64,000 nt of DNA from Verrucomicrobiales bacterium (GCA_029233965.1 JARGOP010000010.1:40768-104767); one strand, 5' to 3'; shown: positions 9,100 through 17,566, numbered from the stretch's first letter. The notes: generated by a model not told the origin, from the letters alone. Numbers and translations are program-made.

Positions 9100-9882
9100 T
9101 CACGCAGTCTCCTCCGGAATATCCCGGCAGTGTTTGAGACGGTAGGCGCCGTCGACAGGAAGAATCGTTCCGGTGATGTAGTCAGCCTCGCTGGAGGATA
9201 GAAAAGCGGCGGCGTGACCGATTTCCTCCGGCAATCCGAGGCGGCCCCAGGGGAGCTTTCTGCCTTCGGCGGCCATGGTTTCGTCGTCGTAATGCTGGCG
9301 CTCACCCGGAGTATCGATCCAGCCGGGCTCAATCGCATTGACATTGATCTGATGTTCACAAAGCTCGATCGCCATGGTTTGCATCATGGAATTGAGGCCT
9401 GCCTTGGCGGCACTGTAGGCGACGCAGCGGGCGTTCGGGATGCGGGCCAAAACGCTGGAAATAAAAACGATTTTCCCCGGCTTTGATTCGGCAACGAGCT
9501 GACGGGCAACGAGTTGAGAGATGTGAAAGCTGCCGAGAAGGGCGGAATTGAGGATGCCTTCGAAGTCGTCCGGATGGTAATCCAGAAAATCGGCGCGGCG
9601 GTTGTAAGCGGGAACGCTCACCAGAACATCAACAGTTCCAAACTGATCGAGGCAGGCTTTGAGAGTGGTCTCGCAGCCTGCCCGCGAGAAGGCGTCGGCT
9701 TCGATCGGAAGGCAGGCGACACCGAGCGCTCGCAGTTTTTCAGCGGCAGGGTCAAGATCCCCGCTGCCGGGACGATCGGCGAGAACGAGAGATGCTCCTT
9801 CCTTCGCGAGAGCTTCCGCGCACCCGAAACCTATTCCCCGCGCTCCTCCTGTGACTATGGCCGTTTTTCCCTTCAACTTCAT
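9100..9882 (-). CDS. Short-chain dehydrogenase/reductase (SDR)
   Basis: A 260-residue classical SDR. The nucleotide-binding motif is T11-G-G-A-R-G-I-G18, the active site reads Y156-S-A-A-K160 with Ser at 142-143, and the catalytic Asn is probably N112. The cofactor acidic residue after strand 2 (LVLADRPG) suggests NAD(H) rather than NADP(H) (inference). The structural NNAG motif is unusual here: the strand ends VSVPAYN (about 88-94). The protein ends in the usual SDR tail (EADYITGTILPVDGAY). Substrate is not readable; sugar or polyol dehydrogenase relatives are common. It is divergent from apt. Confidence 0.85.
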   Translation of the reverse strand: MKLKGKTAIVTGGARGIGFGCAEALAKEGASLVLADRPGSGDLDPAAEKLRALGVACLPIEADAFSRAGCETTLKACLDQFGTVDVLVSVPAYNRRADFLDYHPDDFEGILNSALLGSFHISQLVARQLVAESKPGKIVFISSVLARIPNARCVAYSAAKAGLNSMMQTMAIELCEHQINVNAIEPGWIDTPGERQHYDDETMAAEGRKLPWGRLGLPEEIGHAAAFLSSSEADYITGTILPVDGAYRLKHCRDIPEETA

Positions 9883-10035
9883 GCGGCAGAACAGTAGTCA
9901 AAGGATTCGCAAGACGGAAGGACTCAATCACGGATTTCTTATCGAAGCGGTCGCCCGGCAGGGTTTCCGCGAAATTCACCCTCAACTTTTCCGATCCCAT
10001 CTTGACCGTTGGGGTTTCTCTGGCGAGCGTGCCGC

Positions 10036-10569
10036 GTGAACGAGGAAAATTTGAAACGAATTGATGCGGCTATCCGCGACGTGCATGACTTCCCGAAACC
10101 GGGGATTGTCTTTAAAGATATCACTCCGGTTCTTGGCGACGGGGAACTCTTCCGGCTCACGACCGACTCGTTCGCGGATACGCTCAACGGCGAATCGGTG
10201 AGCAAGGTCATCGGGATCGACGCCCGCGGCTTCATCTTCGGGGCGGCGCTCGCGGACCGCATCGGAGCGGGATTCGTTCCGGTCCGGAAAAAGGGAAAAC
10301 TGCCGTGGGAAACGACAGGAGTGGCCTACTCGCTCGAGTATGGAGAAGCTCACGTCGAAATTCACAAAGATGCGATCAAGCCCGGGGAGAAAGTGATTCT
10401 CGTTGATGATCTGCTCGCGACGGGGGGCACCGCAGAGGCGGCAATCAAACTGGTGAAAGAACTCGGCGGCGAGATCGTCTGCATGAGTTTCCTGATTGAG
10501 CTCGTCTTTCTCGACGGTCGGAAAAATCTCGATTCCGATGTCCGGGTTGAGGCTTTACTGACGTATTGA
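10036..10569 (+). CDS. apt: Adenine phosphoribosyltransferase
   Basis: Converts adenine and PRPP to AMP in purine salvage. I chose GTG at 10036, giving a 177-residue protein beginning VNEENLKRIDAAIRDV, the normal N-terminus for the family. A TTG at 10009 would add nine residues without similarity. Family hallmarks are visible: DFPKPGIVFKDITPVL near the start, the ARGFIFG block, RKKGKLPWET, and the PRPP loop VILVDDLLATGGTAEAA at about 120-136. No strong ribosome binding site precedes either start. The gene is divergent from the SDR gene and followed 31 bases later by a methyltransferase gene. Confidence 0.93.
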   Translation: MNEENLKRIDAAIRDVHDFPKPGIVFKDITPVLGDGELFRLTTDSFADTLNGESVSKVIGIDARGFIFGAALADRIGAGFVPVRKKGKLPWETTGVAYSLEYGEAHVEIHKDAIKPGEKVILVDDLLATGGTAEAAIKLVKELGGEIVCMSFLIELVFLDGRKNLDSDVRVEALLTY

Positions 10570-10600
10570 GACCGCGGCCGGTTCGAAAGGCCCGAAGATC

Positions 10601-11335
10601 ATGAGTTACGAAAGCGACATCCTCCGCGACTGGTATCTGCTGTTTCACTTTGGAACGGCAGAAGAGATTCTCGAAGGCGTGGCCTTCGAGCCCGCCAGTC
10701 TTCCTGAGCGTTGTCTTGAATTTCCGGTGACCACAGTCGAGGCGGCAGGGATTGACGATGAAATCGGTCGTGCGCTGGATCTGGGCTGCGCGGTCGGAAG
10801 GTCGAGTTTCGAGCTTTCGAAATGTTGCCGCGAGGTCGTCGGTATCGATTTTTCCGCCAGCTTTGTGAATGTAGCGGCCGAGGTCGGACGCGGGGAAAAT
10901 CCGCTCTACCGGCGCTACTTTGAAATGCATCTCAGCGATCACTTGGTCGCGAAGTTGCCGGAGGGAAGCAAACCGGAACGCGTCATTTTCGAGCAGGGCG
11001 ATGCGATGAATCTCCGCGAGGACCTCGGATCCTTCGATCTCGTCCACGCCGCCAATTTGCTTTGCCGCCTCCCGGAGCCGGAACGGTTTCTGGATCGTCT
11101 TCCATATCTTGTGAATCCGGGCGGCACCCTCGTGATGGCGACTCCGGCGACCTGGATGGATGCCTACACGCCGCGGGCGAACTTTCCACCGGGTCCAACC
11201 CTCGATTATTTGAAAGATTGCCTTTCGGCCACCTTCGAATTTCGGGAGGTCAGTGAGCTTCCCTTTCTGATTCGGGAGCATCAGCGCAAACTGCAGCTCA
11301 GCACTGCCCAGACCTCCGTTTGGCGCCGTCGCTGA
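10601..11335 (+). CDS. Free-standing OvoA-C-terminal-type SAM methyltransferase
   Basis: A 244-residue class I methyltransferase. The SAM-binding glycine motif is ALDLGCAVGRSSFEL (about 64-78), followed by VVGIDFSASF, GDAMNL and FDLVHAANLLCRL. The opening YESD...YLLFHFG, the CAVGRSSFE signature and the C-terminal LIREHQRKLQ...TSVWRRR match, from memory, the methyltransferase domain of ovothiol synthase OvoA (putative 4-mercaptohistidine N1-methyltransferase). Here it is a separate protein, and the iron-dependent sulfoxide synthase half is not in the window. It follows apt by 31 bases. Ovothiol synthesis is plausible but untested; a general methyltransferase is the fallback. Confidence 0.75.
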   Translation: MSYESDILRDWYLLFHFGTAEEILEGVAFEPASLPERCLEFPVTTVEAAGIDDEIGRALDLGCAVGRSSFELSKCCREVVGIDFSASFVNVAAEVGRGENPLYRRYFEMHLSDHLVAKLPEGSKPERVIFEQGDAMNLREDLGSFDLVHAANLLCRLPEPERFLDRLPYLVNPGGTLVMATPATWMDAYTPRANFPPGPTLDYLKDCLSATFEFREVSELPFLIREHQRKLQLSTAQTSVWRRR

Positions 11336-11399
11336 ATCCGTGTCGGATCGCGCAAATCAGGGTTCGACAGAGGGCCGTCTATCATTACGATGGGGGCTT

Positions 11400-12161
11400 A
11401 TGAAAAAATTACTCCCATATCTTACTTTGCTCAGCGCAGGAATTTTCCTGAGTGCCTGCAGTGAACCCACCGAAACCGCGTCGGAAGCTCCGGCCGAATC
11501 TGCTGAGGCGTCGGAAGCAGCAGAAGCACAGGATGATGGTTGGGTTTCCCTCTTCGACGGGGAAACGCTGAATGGCTGGAAGCCTTCGACTCTCGGGTCG
11601 GCTGAATATTCCGTTGTCGACGGCACGATCTACGGCAAGACCGTCGAGGGCAGCCCGAACACCTTCCTCCTCAGCGAAGAGCAATACGGGGACTTCGAAC
11701 TCGAGTTCGAAGTGAAAGTTCACGACAGTCTCAATTCAGGTTGTCAGATCCGTTCCCGCGAAAAGAATGAGGCAGATCTCGCGATTTCCGGCAAAGACGG
11801 AAAGCCGGCCACAGATCTGAACCGGTTCTGGGGACCGCAGGTTGAGCTTGAATCATCACCCGGTCAGTCTGCTTACATTTACGGCGAGGCAACCGGTCGC
11901 GGATGGATCTCACCGGAGCCCGCGGACAAGGAACATTCCCATGACTACATGAAGAACGGCGAGTGGAACCAAATCCGCATTGTTGCCAAGGGGCCGAACA
12001 TCAAGACGTTCATCAACGGAAACGCAGTTGCCGACCTGACCGACGGCGGAATCTACGAGACGCATCCGAAGGGACACATCGGTCTTCAGGTTCACGGAAT
12101 TAAGAAGGGTACCGGTCCTTTTGATGTCGCCTGGAAAAATATCCGGATCAAGACTTTGTAG
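11400..12161 (+). CDS. DUF1080-domain lipoprotein (3-keto-disaccharide hydrolase family)
   Basis: A 253-residue lipoprotein. I chose ATG 11400 because it opens a clean lipoprotein signal, MKKLLPYLTLLSAGIFLSAC with the lipidated Cys at 20. A GTG at 11340 in frame would place 20 extra residues before it. A Ser/Glu/Ala-rich spacer (about 22-45) leads to the concanavalin-like DUF1080 domain, starting GWVSLFDGETLNGWKP and ending GPFDVAWKNIRIKTL. Relatives are abundant in Planctomycetes and Verrucomicrobia, and some hydrolyse 3-keto-disaccharides. The protein should sit on a membrane facing the periplasm. Confidence 0.87.
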   Translation: MKKLLPYLTLLSAGIFLSACSEPTETASEAPAESAEASEAAEAQDDGWVSLFDGETLNGWKPSTLGSAEYSVVDGTIYGKTVEGSPNTFLLSEEQYGDFELEFEVKVHDSLNSGCQIRSREKNEADLAISGKDGKPATDLNRFWGPQVELESSPGQSAYIYGEATGRGWISPEPADKEHSHDYMKNGEWNQIRIVAKGPNIKTFINGNAVADLTDGGIYETHPKGHIGLQVHGIKKGTGPFDVAWKNIRIKTL

Positions 12162-12246
12162 GAAAATCAGCGGGATTGGGAGCAAAGGGAATTTATTTTC
12201 TTGCTGCCCCACTCCCGATTGACTAGAAAAGACTTAGCGAGGGCAG

Positions 12247-12270
12247 CTGAACTTCATTCCTGAAGCTCGG
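12247..12270 (+). other. Hairpin of unknown role upstream of a terminator
   Basis: Ten-base arms 12247-12256 and 12261-12270 around the loop TTCC pair with one A/C mismatch and one G-T wobble. It lies in the 324-base gene-free stretch between the DUF1080 lipoprotein and smpB, 24 bases before a strong terminator. With that terminator it could form a short structured RNA. No matching RNA family was recognised, and no convincing -10 box follows the TTGACT at 12219. Confidence 0.4.
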
Positions 12271-12293
12271 TGTCTTCGCCTTAAGGAGGAGGG

Positions 12294-12330
12294 CCCCGGT
12301 ACTGCGCAAGCAGTACCGGGGTATTTTTTT
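12294..12330 (+). terminator. Strong intrinsic terminator
   Basis: Perfect 11-base-pair stem (CCCCGGTACTG / CAGTACCGGGG) with a 6-base loop CGCAAG, followed by TATTTTTTT. It lies 132 bases beyond the lipoprotein stop, so it ends either a long 3' untranslated region or a separate small RNA. A perfect Shine-Dalgarno-like AAGGAGG (12283-12289) sits just before the stem with no start codon behind it. Confidence 0.85.
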
Positions 12331-12352
12331 GAGTTTGGAGGAGGCCAAACTC
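12331..12352 (+). other. Perfect hairpin with AGGAGG loop
   Basis: Eight-base perfect inverted repeat GAGTTTGG / CCAAACTC around the loop AGGAGG (12339-12344). It directly follows the T-run of the terminator at 12294-12330 and lies 134 bases before the smpB start. The loop equals the consensus ribosome-binding sequence but no start codon follows, so its role is unknown. Confidence 0.5.
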
Positions 12353-12485
12353 AATCAGGATTGTCGTATTCGAAACCGATGTGACGCCTTTTCCGGAAAA
12401 ACCTGCGTTGCCCGGATTACGCAGCTCACTTGCGGAGAGGACGAATTTCGACGAACCTTCACCCCGCGCTGAGCGGAAGGATTCT

Positions 12486-12935
12486 ATGAGCGATATTGCG
12501 AATAACCGGAAAGCCCGACGGGATTTTCACATTTCTGACAAGGTTGAGGCCGGTATCGAGCTGAAAGGTACGGAAGTGAAGTCAATCCGCGCCGGTAAGG
12601 TCAATATCAGCGAAGCCTTCGCCCGCGTCGATAAGGGGGAGATGTGGCTTTATCAGTGCGACATTCGCCCCTACGAGCAGGCGAGTCACGAGTTTCATGT
12701 GCCGCTGAGGAACCGCCGTCTCCTTCTTCACAAGAAGGAGATCCGTCGCCTCGAAGTGCTCACGGAGCAGAAAGGGGCGACAATTGTTCCGCTGCGTCTC
12801 TACTGGAAGAACGGAAGAGTGAAGATCGAGCTGGGAGTGGGGAAAGGAAAAGACCAGCGTGACAAGCGCGAGGATCTCAAGCAGCGTGCCCACAATCGTG
12901 AGGTGGAACGAGAACTGGCCCGTTTCAATAAGTAG
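12486..12935 (+). CDS. smpB: SsrA-binding protein SmpB
   Basis: Binds tmRNA and brings it to stalled ribosomes for trans-translation. The ATG at 12486 ([16 protein letters not shown]) is preferred over an upstream in-frame start at 12381, since the 35 extra residues have no family similarity and AAGGA lies just upstream. The 149-residue product has the SmpB core: [18 protein letters not shown], then [20 protein letters not shown], and the basic tail [17 protein letters not shown]. The tmRNA gene itself was not found in the window. aroC follows 71 bases later. Confidence 0.96.
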   Translation: MSDIANNRKARRDFHISDKVEAGIELKGTEVKSIRAGKVNISEAFARVDKGEMWLYQCDIRPYEQASHEFHVPLRNRRLLLHKKEIRRLEVLTEQKGATIVPLRLYWKNGRVKIELGVGKGKDQRDKREDLKQRAHNREVERELARFNK

Positions 12936-13006
12936 TCGGGAGGCGTTTTGACTTTCGAGGAAGTCGGTTGACTGAGACGCCGTTTCCCGTTCATTCCCCA
13001 AAATTT

Positions 13007-14104
13007 ATGGGATCTTCATTCGGAAAGCTTTTTCAACTCTCGACCTGGGGAGAATCACACGGCGGTGGGGTCGGTGTTGTCGTGGATGGGTGTCCGCCAC
13101 AGATCCCGCTGACCGAGTCAGACATTCAGATCGACCTGGATCGCCGTCGCCCCGGCCAGAGTGAAGTGACGACGCCGCGGAAAGAAGCGGATGAAGCCGA
13201 AATTCTCTCCGGCACCTTCGAAGGATTGACCCTCGGATCACCCATCGCGGTGCTGGTGCGGAACAAGGACGCGCGTCCCGAAGCCTATTCAGAGATGAGC
13301 GAGAAGTTTCGTCCGTCTCATGCCGATTACACCTACCAGGCCAAATACGGAATCCGGAACTGGCAGGGGGGAGGGCGTTCCAGTGCCCGCGAAACGATCG
13401 GGCGGGTCGCGGCTGCGGCGATTGCGAAAAAAGTGATTGCGCAGTGTTTTGCCCCGGACCTTGAAATCCTGCCTTTCGTCGAATCCATCGGTACGATCCG
13501 CGCCAGTGTTGACACGGCGACGGTGACTCGCGAAATGATCGAATCCAATATCATTCGCACCGGTGACCCGAATTCGGTTGAGGAGATGATCGACAAGATC
13601 AAGGAGATTCGCGGTGACGGTAATTCAATCGGTGGCGTCGTCGGATGTGTGATCCGGAATGTTCCTGTCGGTCTCGGCATGCCGGTCTTTGACCGCCTCG
13701 AGGCGGATCTGGCGAAGGCGATGTTGAGCCTTCCCGCGACGAAAGGATTTGAGGTTGGCTCGGGCTTTGCCGGTACGGAGATGACCGGTCGTGATCACAA
13801 TGATCCGTTTCGCATGGTCGACGGCAAGGTCCGCACCACGAGCAACCGTTCCGGCGGAGTTCAGGGTGGAATTTCCAATGGAGAAGACATCGTCTTCCGG
13901 GTGGCGTTCAAGCCGACGGCAACGATCATGACGGGTCAGGACACGGTGACGACCGGCCTCGAAGACACTGAGCTCAAGGGGCGCGGCAGACACGACGCCT
14001 GCGTTCTTCCCCGGGCCGTCCCTATGGTGGAAGCAATGGCGGCCCTCGTTCTCGTCGATCACATGCTGCGCCAGCGGGCTCTCACGGGGGATTCAGATTG
14101 CTGA
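13007..14104 (+). CDS. aroC: Chorismate synthase
   Basis: Makes chorismate from 5-enolpyruvylshikimate 3-phosphate, the last shikimate step, using reduced FMN. ATG 13007 gives a 365-residue protein starting [19 protein letters not shown], the family norm; a TTG at 12968 would only extend it. Signatures are [42 protein letters not shown] and [16 protein letters not shown]. The gene is followed after 4 bases by a membrane-protein gene and then gatB, so the three are probably co-transcribed. Confidence 0.96.
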   Translation: MGSSFGKLFQLSTWGESHGGGVGVVVDGCPPQIPLTESDIQIDLDRRRPGQSEVTTPRKEADEAEILSGTFEGLTLGSPIAVLVRNKDARPEAYSEMSEKFRPSHADYTYQAKYGIRNWQGGGRSSARETIGRVAAAAIAKKVIAQCFAPDLEILPFVESIGTIRASVDTATVTREMIESNIIRTGDPNSVEEMIDKIKEIRGDGNSIGGVVGCVIRNVPVGLGMPVFDRLEADLAKAMLSLPATKGFEVGSGFAGTEMTGRDHNDPFRMVDGKVRTTSNRSGGVQGGISNGEDIVFRVAFKPTATIMTGQDTVTTGLEDTELKGRGRHDACVLPRAVPMVEAMAALVLVDHMLRQRALTGDSDC

Positions 14105-14108
14105 GATC

Positions 14109-14984
14109 ATGACTGATTTTTTCCCGCTCCTTCTCGCCGTTCTCATCATTGTACTTACGTTCATTTCAGCGATGAACAACGGGGTGGTGAAGCTGTTGGC
14201 TTCCGGAATGGCAGCCTTCGTCCTGCTCGTGATTCTCATTCTGGGGATCCAGTTTCTGCCCTGGCTCGGGCAAACGTTTCTTGATGTTGAACTGACGTGG
14301 AAAGTCACTCTCGGGGTCACCTGTGTGATCGCGATTCTTGCCTACACGATCAGCCGCTTTGTCTTCGGATGGATTTTAAAAGGGGCACTGGGTCCAGACG
14401 GTTGGTTTCACTGGATGGCGGATGGAGTTCCGGGCGGAGTTGTCTCGTTTGTTCCATCGTTTGTGATCGTGATTTTTCTCTTCAGTTGCACCCGGATTGC
14501 GGGGACGGTTCTGGAGCTCAATTACGTGGCCACCCTCTGTCAGCCTCAGGTGACGAACACGATCACCAAACTGCCGTCATACCCGTTTTCCGCAAAGTGG
14601 AGGAACGCCATTGAAAGTATTCCTCTTTTCCCTGAGATCTTCGATGTGATTGATCCACTTACGAACCGGGCAAACCGGAACACGGCAGCACTCGTGATGG
14701 TTGATCGCTCGGTTGCGTTGAAAAAATATTTCAAGACACTTCCCGCGACGGCATCTCTGATTGAAGCACCGGGACTTTCCGGGCTTTCGGCCGATGAAAC
14801 GATTGCGGAGATGCTCAAGGCGCAGGAGCGACTTTCCCTTGTCAACGCCCCCGCGATCAAAGACTACGCAGCTTCTTTCCCGGCTCAGCAGGAACTGAAG
14901 CAGCTTGATTTTCAGCCTGTTCTCGAAGGGTTTGTTGCCTCTCTCAAGCCTCTTGAGATTCCTGCGCCGGCCGACGCAAATTGA
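14109..14984 (+). CDS. Unrecognised membrane protein between aroC and gatB (CvpA-like topology)
   Basis: A 291-residue protein with an N-terminal membrane half and a soluble C-terminal half. Hydrophobic segments lie at about 5-22, 31-53, 63-84 and 108-130. Short membrane segments with small residues (LLASGMAAFVLLVILILG) resemble CvpA-type proteins, but I see no firm signature. The C-terminal ~150 residues are helical, with DETIAEMLKAQERLSLV and FQPVLEGFVASLKPLEI. Gaps to aroC and gatB are 4 bases each, so expression is coupled to both. Confidence 0.75.
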   Translation: MTDFFPLLLAVLIIVLTFISAMNNGVVKLLASGMAAFVLLVILILGIQFLPWLGQTFLDVELTWKVTLGVTCVIAILAYTISRFVFGWILKGALGPDGWFHWMADGVPGGVVSFVPSFVIVIFLFSCTRIAGTVLELNYVATLCQPQVTNTITKLPSYPFSAKWRNAIESIPLFPEIFDVIDPLTNRANRNTAALVMVDRSVALKKYFKTLPATASLIEAPGLSGLSADETIAEMLKAQERLSLVNAPAIKDYAASFPAQQELKQLDFQPVLEGFVASLKPLEIPAPADAN

Positions 14985-14988
14985 TCCC

Positions 14989-16452
14989 ATGTCCGAATCC
15001 CGTTACATCCCCTGTATTGGTCTCGAAGTTCACGTGCAGTTGAAGACAGAGAGCAAGATGTTCTGCTCCTGTGCCGTCAGCTTTGGTGAAGAGCCGAACT
15101 CTCTGACCTGTCCGACCTGCCTCGGGCTTCCCGGAGCACTTCCGGTGCTGAACGCCGGAGCGATCGAGCGAACGATTCTGACCGGGCAGTTGCTGGATTG
15201 TGAAACGCCACCTGTCGTCAAGTGGGACCGGAAGAACTACTTCTATCCGGACATGCCGAAAAACTATCAGATTTCCCAGTTTGATCTGCCGCTTTGCATC
15301 GGAGGAGCCGTGCCGCTCTATGAACTGGCTTATCCGAAGGACCATCAGAAATCGATCGTGAATCCGGGCAAGGCGGTTCAGCTCACCCGGATCCATCTGG
15401 AGGAGGATGTCGCGAAATCAACGCACCACTCGACTTACACGACGATCGATTTCAACCGCGCAGGAACGCCGCTCATGGAGATTGTTTCGGAGCCGGATAT
15501 CGATTCCGCGGAGGAAGCCGTGGCCTACCTCAACTCTCTCCGTCAGATCCTCGTCTACAGCGGCGTTTCCGATGCGGACATGGAAAAAGGGCAGATGCGT
15601 TGTGATGTGAACATCTCAGTGCGCCCTGCGGATGAGGAGGAGCTGGGCGTCAAAATCGAATTGAAGAACCTGAATTCTGTTTCATCGGTTCGCCGCTCGA
15701 TTCAATATGAGATCGGACGTCAGATCGAGGAACTGGAAGCGGGGAGAACCCTGACCCAGGCGACCTGGCGCTGGAATGACGAAATCGGTCAGACCGAAAT
15801 CATGCGGACGAAAGAGGATGCGCATGACTATCGATACTTCCCCGACCCCGATCTCCTGCCGGTGAGAACCGGGGAGATGCTTGCCCGCGTGCAGCAGGAC
15901 CTGCCCGAGCTGCCTCACGAAAAGGTGGCACGATTCGAGAAGGATTACGAGATCACGCACTACGACGCTTCGGTGCTCGCAGCCGGGCAATCGCTCGCGA
16001 ACTACTACGAGACAGCGGCTGCCGGAGCCAAATCGGCGAAGAAGGTCGCGAACTGGGTGATCAATAACCTCCTGGCTGAACTGAACGAACGCAGCCTCGA
16101 AATTGGCGAATGTCCGGTCGAAGCGGCGAAAATAGGTGCTCTCGTTGATCTGGTTGAGGCCGGCCAGATATCGAACAATCAGGCGAAAGAGGTCTTTGCG
16201 GACCTGTTTGAGAATCCGGATCAAAGCCCTGCTGAGATTGCGAAGGCGAAGGGATTCGAGCCGGCCGACTCCGGCGAAGTGGAAGGATTCATCGACGAGG
16301 CAATTGCTGCCAATCCCGGTCCGGCCGGTGAAGTTACCGAGGGCAATGACAAGGCGGCGAATTTCCTGACCGGCCAGGTCATGAAGTTATCCCGGGGCAA
16401 GGCGAATCCGAAGCAGGTCACTGAATTAATTCTGAAAAAGCTCCGGGGCTGA
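14989..16452 (+). CDS. gatB: Asp/Glu-tRNA(Asn/Gln) amidotransferase subunit B
   Basis: Part of GatCAB, which amidates misacylated Glu-tRNA(Gln) or Asp-tRNA(Asn). ATG 14989 gives 487 residues starting MSESRYIPCIGLEVHVQL, as expected; a longer in-frame start at 14905 would overlap the upstream gene. The zinc-binding Cys pattern is CSC...CPTC. The DYRYFPDPDLLPV motif and the C-terminal YqeY-like tRNA-binding domain (VEAAKIGALVDLVEAGQIS onward) are present. gatA and gatC are not in the window. Confidence 0.96.
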   Translation: MSESRYIPCIGLEVHVQLKTESKMFCSCAVSFGEEPNSLTCPTCLGLPGALPVLNAGAIERTILTGQLLDCETPPVVKWDRKNYFYPDMPKNYQISQFDLPLCIGGAVPLYELAYPKDHQKSIVNPGKAVQLTRIHLEEDVAKSTHHSTYTTIDFNRAGTPLMEIVSEPDIDSAEEAVAYLNSLRQILVYSGVSDADMEKGQMRCDVNISVRPADEEELGVKIELKNLNSVSSVRRSIQYEIGRQIEELEAGRTLTQATWRWNDEIGQTEIMRTKEDAHDYRYFPDPDLLPVRTGEMLARVQQDLPELPHEKVARFEKDYEITHYDASVLAAGQSLANYYETAAAGAKSAKKVANWVINNLLAELNERSLEIGECPVEAAKIGALVDLVEAGQISNNQAKEVFADLFENPDQSPAEIAKAKGFEPADSGEVEGFIDEAIAANPGPAGEVTEGNDKAANFLTGQVMKLSRGKANPKQVTELILKKLRG

Positions 16453-16538
16453 GTGGCCCGCAGCGGAACCTGCCGGGTTTCCGGGGTAAGGGGCTTTGCG
16501 TTTGGAAGGTCGGCGCTATCCGCCACGTGAGGAGCCGG

Positions 16539-16751
16539 TTACAACTCGGTTGAGTCATCACGCCCCTTCAGCTTGATCAGCTTCTTCTTGATCACTTCCA
16601 GTTCGATCGTGAGTTGATAGGAAGCTTTAACGACATCAGCGGTGGTTTCCTCATCGCCGAGCTGTCTCGCTGCGGGAGTGACTTTCATCATCTCGAGAGC
16701 AATCACTTTGCACGCTGCTTCAATTTTCTGGATCGCTTCGTCTCTCGTCAT
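16539..16751 (-). CDS. Small helical protein of unknown function (70 residues)
   Basis: A 70-residue, probably all-helical, charged protein (MTRDEAIQKIEAACKVIA ... IKKKLIKLKGRDDSTEL). ATG 16751 lies 5 bases after the thioesterase stop, so the two are probably translated from one mRNA. A longer frame running up to 17195 is a shadow of the thioesterase. No domain recognised. Confidence 0.6.
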   Translation of the reverse strand: MTRDEAIQKIEAACKVIALEMMKVTPAARQLGDEETTADVVKASYQLTIELEVIKKKLIKLKGRDDSTEL

Positions 16752-16756
16752 GCCGG

Positions 16757-17170
16757 TCAGATGGAATAGATTTCGAGAATATCTTCGGGAATGGGCTGCG
16801 GTCGACCGCTTTCCAGTGAGATCATCGCATAATCCAGCCAACCTTTCGCGACGAGCTTCCTGTCGGATTCCTTGTGAATCTCGAAACCGACCCTCACGCC
16901 ACGTGGCTTCACCTCCTCTACCCCGGTTTGCACAAGGGCAACATCCCCAATATGAAGGGGGCGTTTGTGTTCCATGTAGGAAGCCCTCACAACCCAGCTG
17001 AAACCCCGTTCCAGAAATGCTCCCATCGACATGCCATAGCAGCGCTCCATCTGATCGTAGCGGGCGGCGAGGACGTAGTCGAGATACTTCGAATTGTGGA
17101 CATGTTGGTTCATGTCGATGTCGTCGGGTCTCACTTCGACGCGGCTCTCGAAAATGCTGTAATCGGCCAT
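16757..17170 (-). CDS. Hotdog-fold acyl-CoA/acyl-ACP thioesterase
   Basis: A 137-residue member of the 4-hydroxybenzoyl-CoA thioesterase / YbgC type. The hallmark VRPDDIDMNQHVHNSKYLDY lies at about 13-32, with the likely catalytic Asp at 19 followed by the N-x-x-x-H/N pattern. I chose MADYSIFESR (17170); five upstream residues from 17185 are possible. It likely hydrolyses an acyl thioester in the cytoplasm. A strong minus-strand terminator just upstream (17183-17216) separates it from the lipoprotein gene, so it needs its own promoter. Confidence 0.87.
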   Translation of the reverse strand: MADYSIFESRVEVRPDDIDMNQHVHNSKYLDYVLAARYDQMERCYGMSMGAFLERGFSWVVRASYMEHKRPLHIGDVALVQTGVEEVKPRGVRVGFEIHKESDRKLVAKGWLDYAMISLESGRPQPIPEDILEIYSI

Positions 17171-17182
17171 GATGGACAGGGA

Positions 17183-17216
17183 CAAAAAAGCTCATTCCGT
17201 TTCGGGAATGAGCTTT
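17183..17216 (-). terminator. Intrinsic terminator (minus strand)
   Basis: A 12-base-pair stem (AAAGCTCATTCC / GGAATGAGCTTT, loop GTTTCG) is flanked by a run of A on the plus strand at 17184-17189, which reads as T on the minus strand. It ends transcription of the small lipoprotein gene 20 bases after its stop. Confidence 0.85.
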
Positions 17217-17236
17217 GGAAGAAACCGCAGTGTCGG

Positions 17237-17566
17237 TCAGCGGAAGAGTCGCTTGATCCGATAATCGCGTCCGGGCTCGATGACATCCGTTTGGCGGGAC
17301 TGTCCCGAAGAAGAGGATCGGGAAGGCTGCGAAGGTTGACCATACTTTTTCTTATCCGTAACGACCTTCAGCTCCACCGGTCCACCTTCCTCTTGAAATT
17401 CAAGGATGGCAGGATCGGGAGCCACGGGATCCGGCTCGTCCTCGAGTTTTGCCCCGCCGACAATCCATCCTGGCGCACCGCCCAGTTCAATGTTCTCGCC
17501 GGGGACGCAGGAAGTCAGGAGCGCTGTTGCCAGGCAAGTGACGAAAAAGAAAGAAAGAGTTTTCAT
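17237..17566 (-). CDS. Small lipoprotein
   Basis: A 109-residue predicted lipoprotein: MKTLSFFFVTCLATALLTSC with the lipidated Cys at 20. A Pro/Asp/Glu-rich segment (KLEDEPDPVAPDPAILEF) follows, then a Ser/Gln/Arg-rich tail. I chose ATG 17566 because upstream in-frame codons to 17830 lack any secretion logic and overlap the cupin gene. No function can be read. A strong terminator follows. Confidence 0.78.
   Translation of the reverse strand: MKTLSFFFVTCLATALLTSCVPGENIELGGAPGWIVGGAKLEDEPDPVAPDPAILEFQEEGGPVELKVVTDKKKYGQPSQPSRSSSSGQSRQTDVIEPGRDYRIKRLFR

Noticed and set aside
12162..12485. tmRNA gene next to smpB
   Set aside because: No tRNA-Ala-like ends or tag-coding segment were found; the structures here are hairpins and a terminator only.
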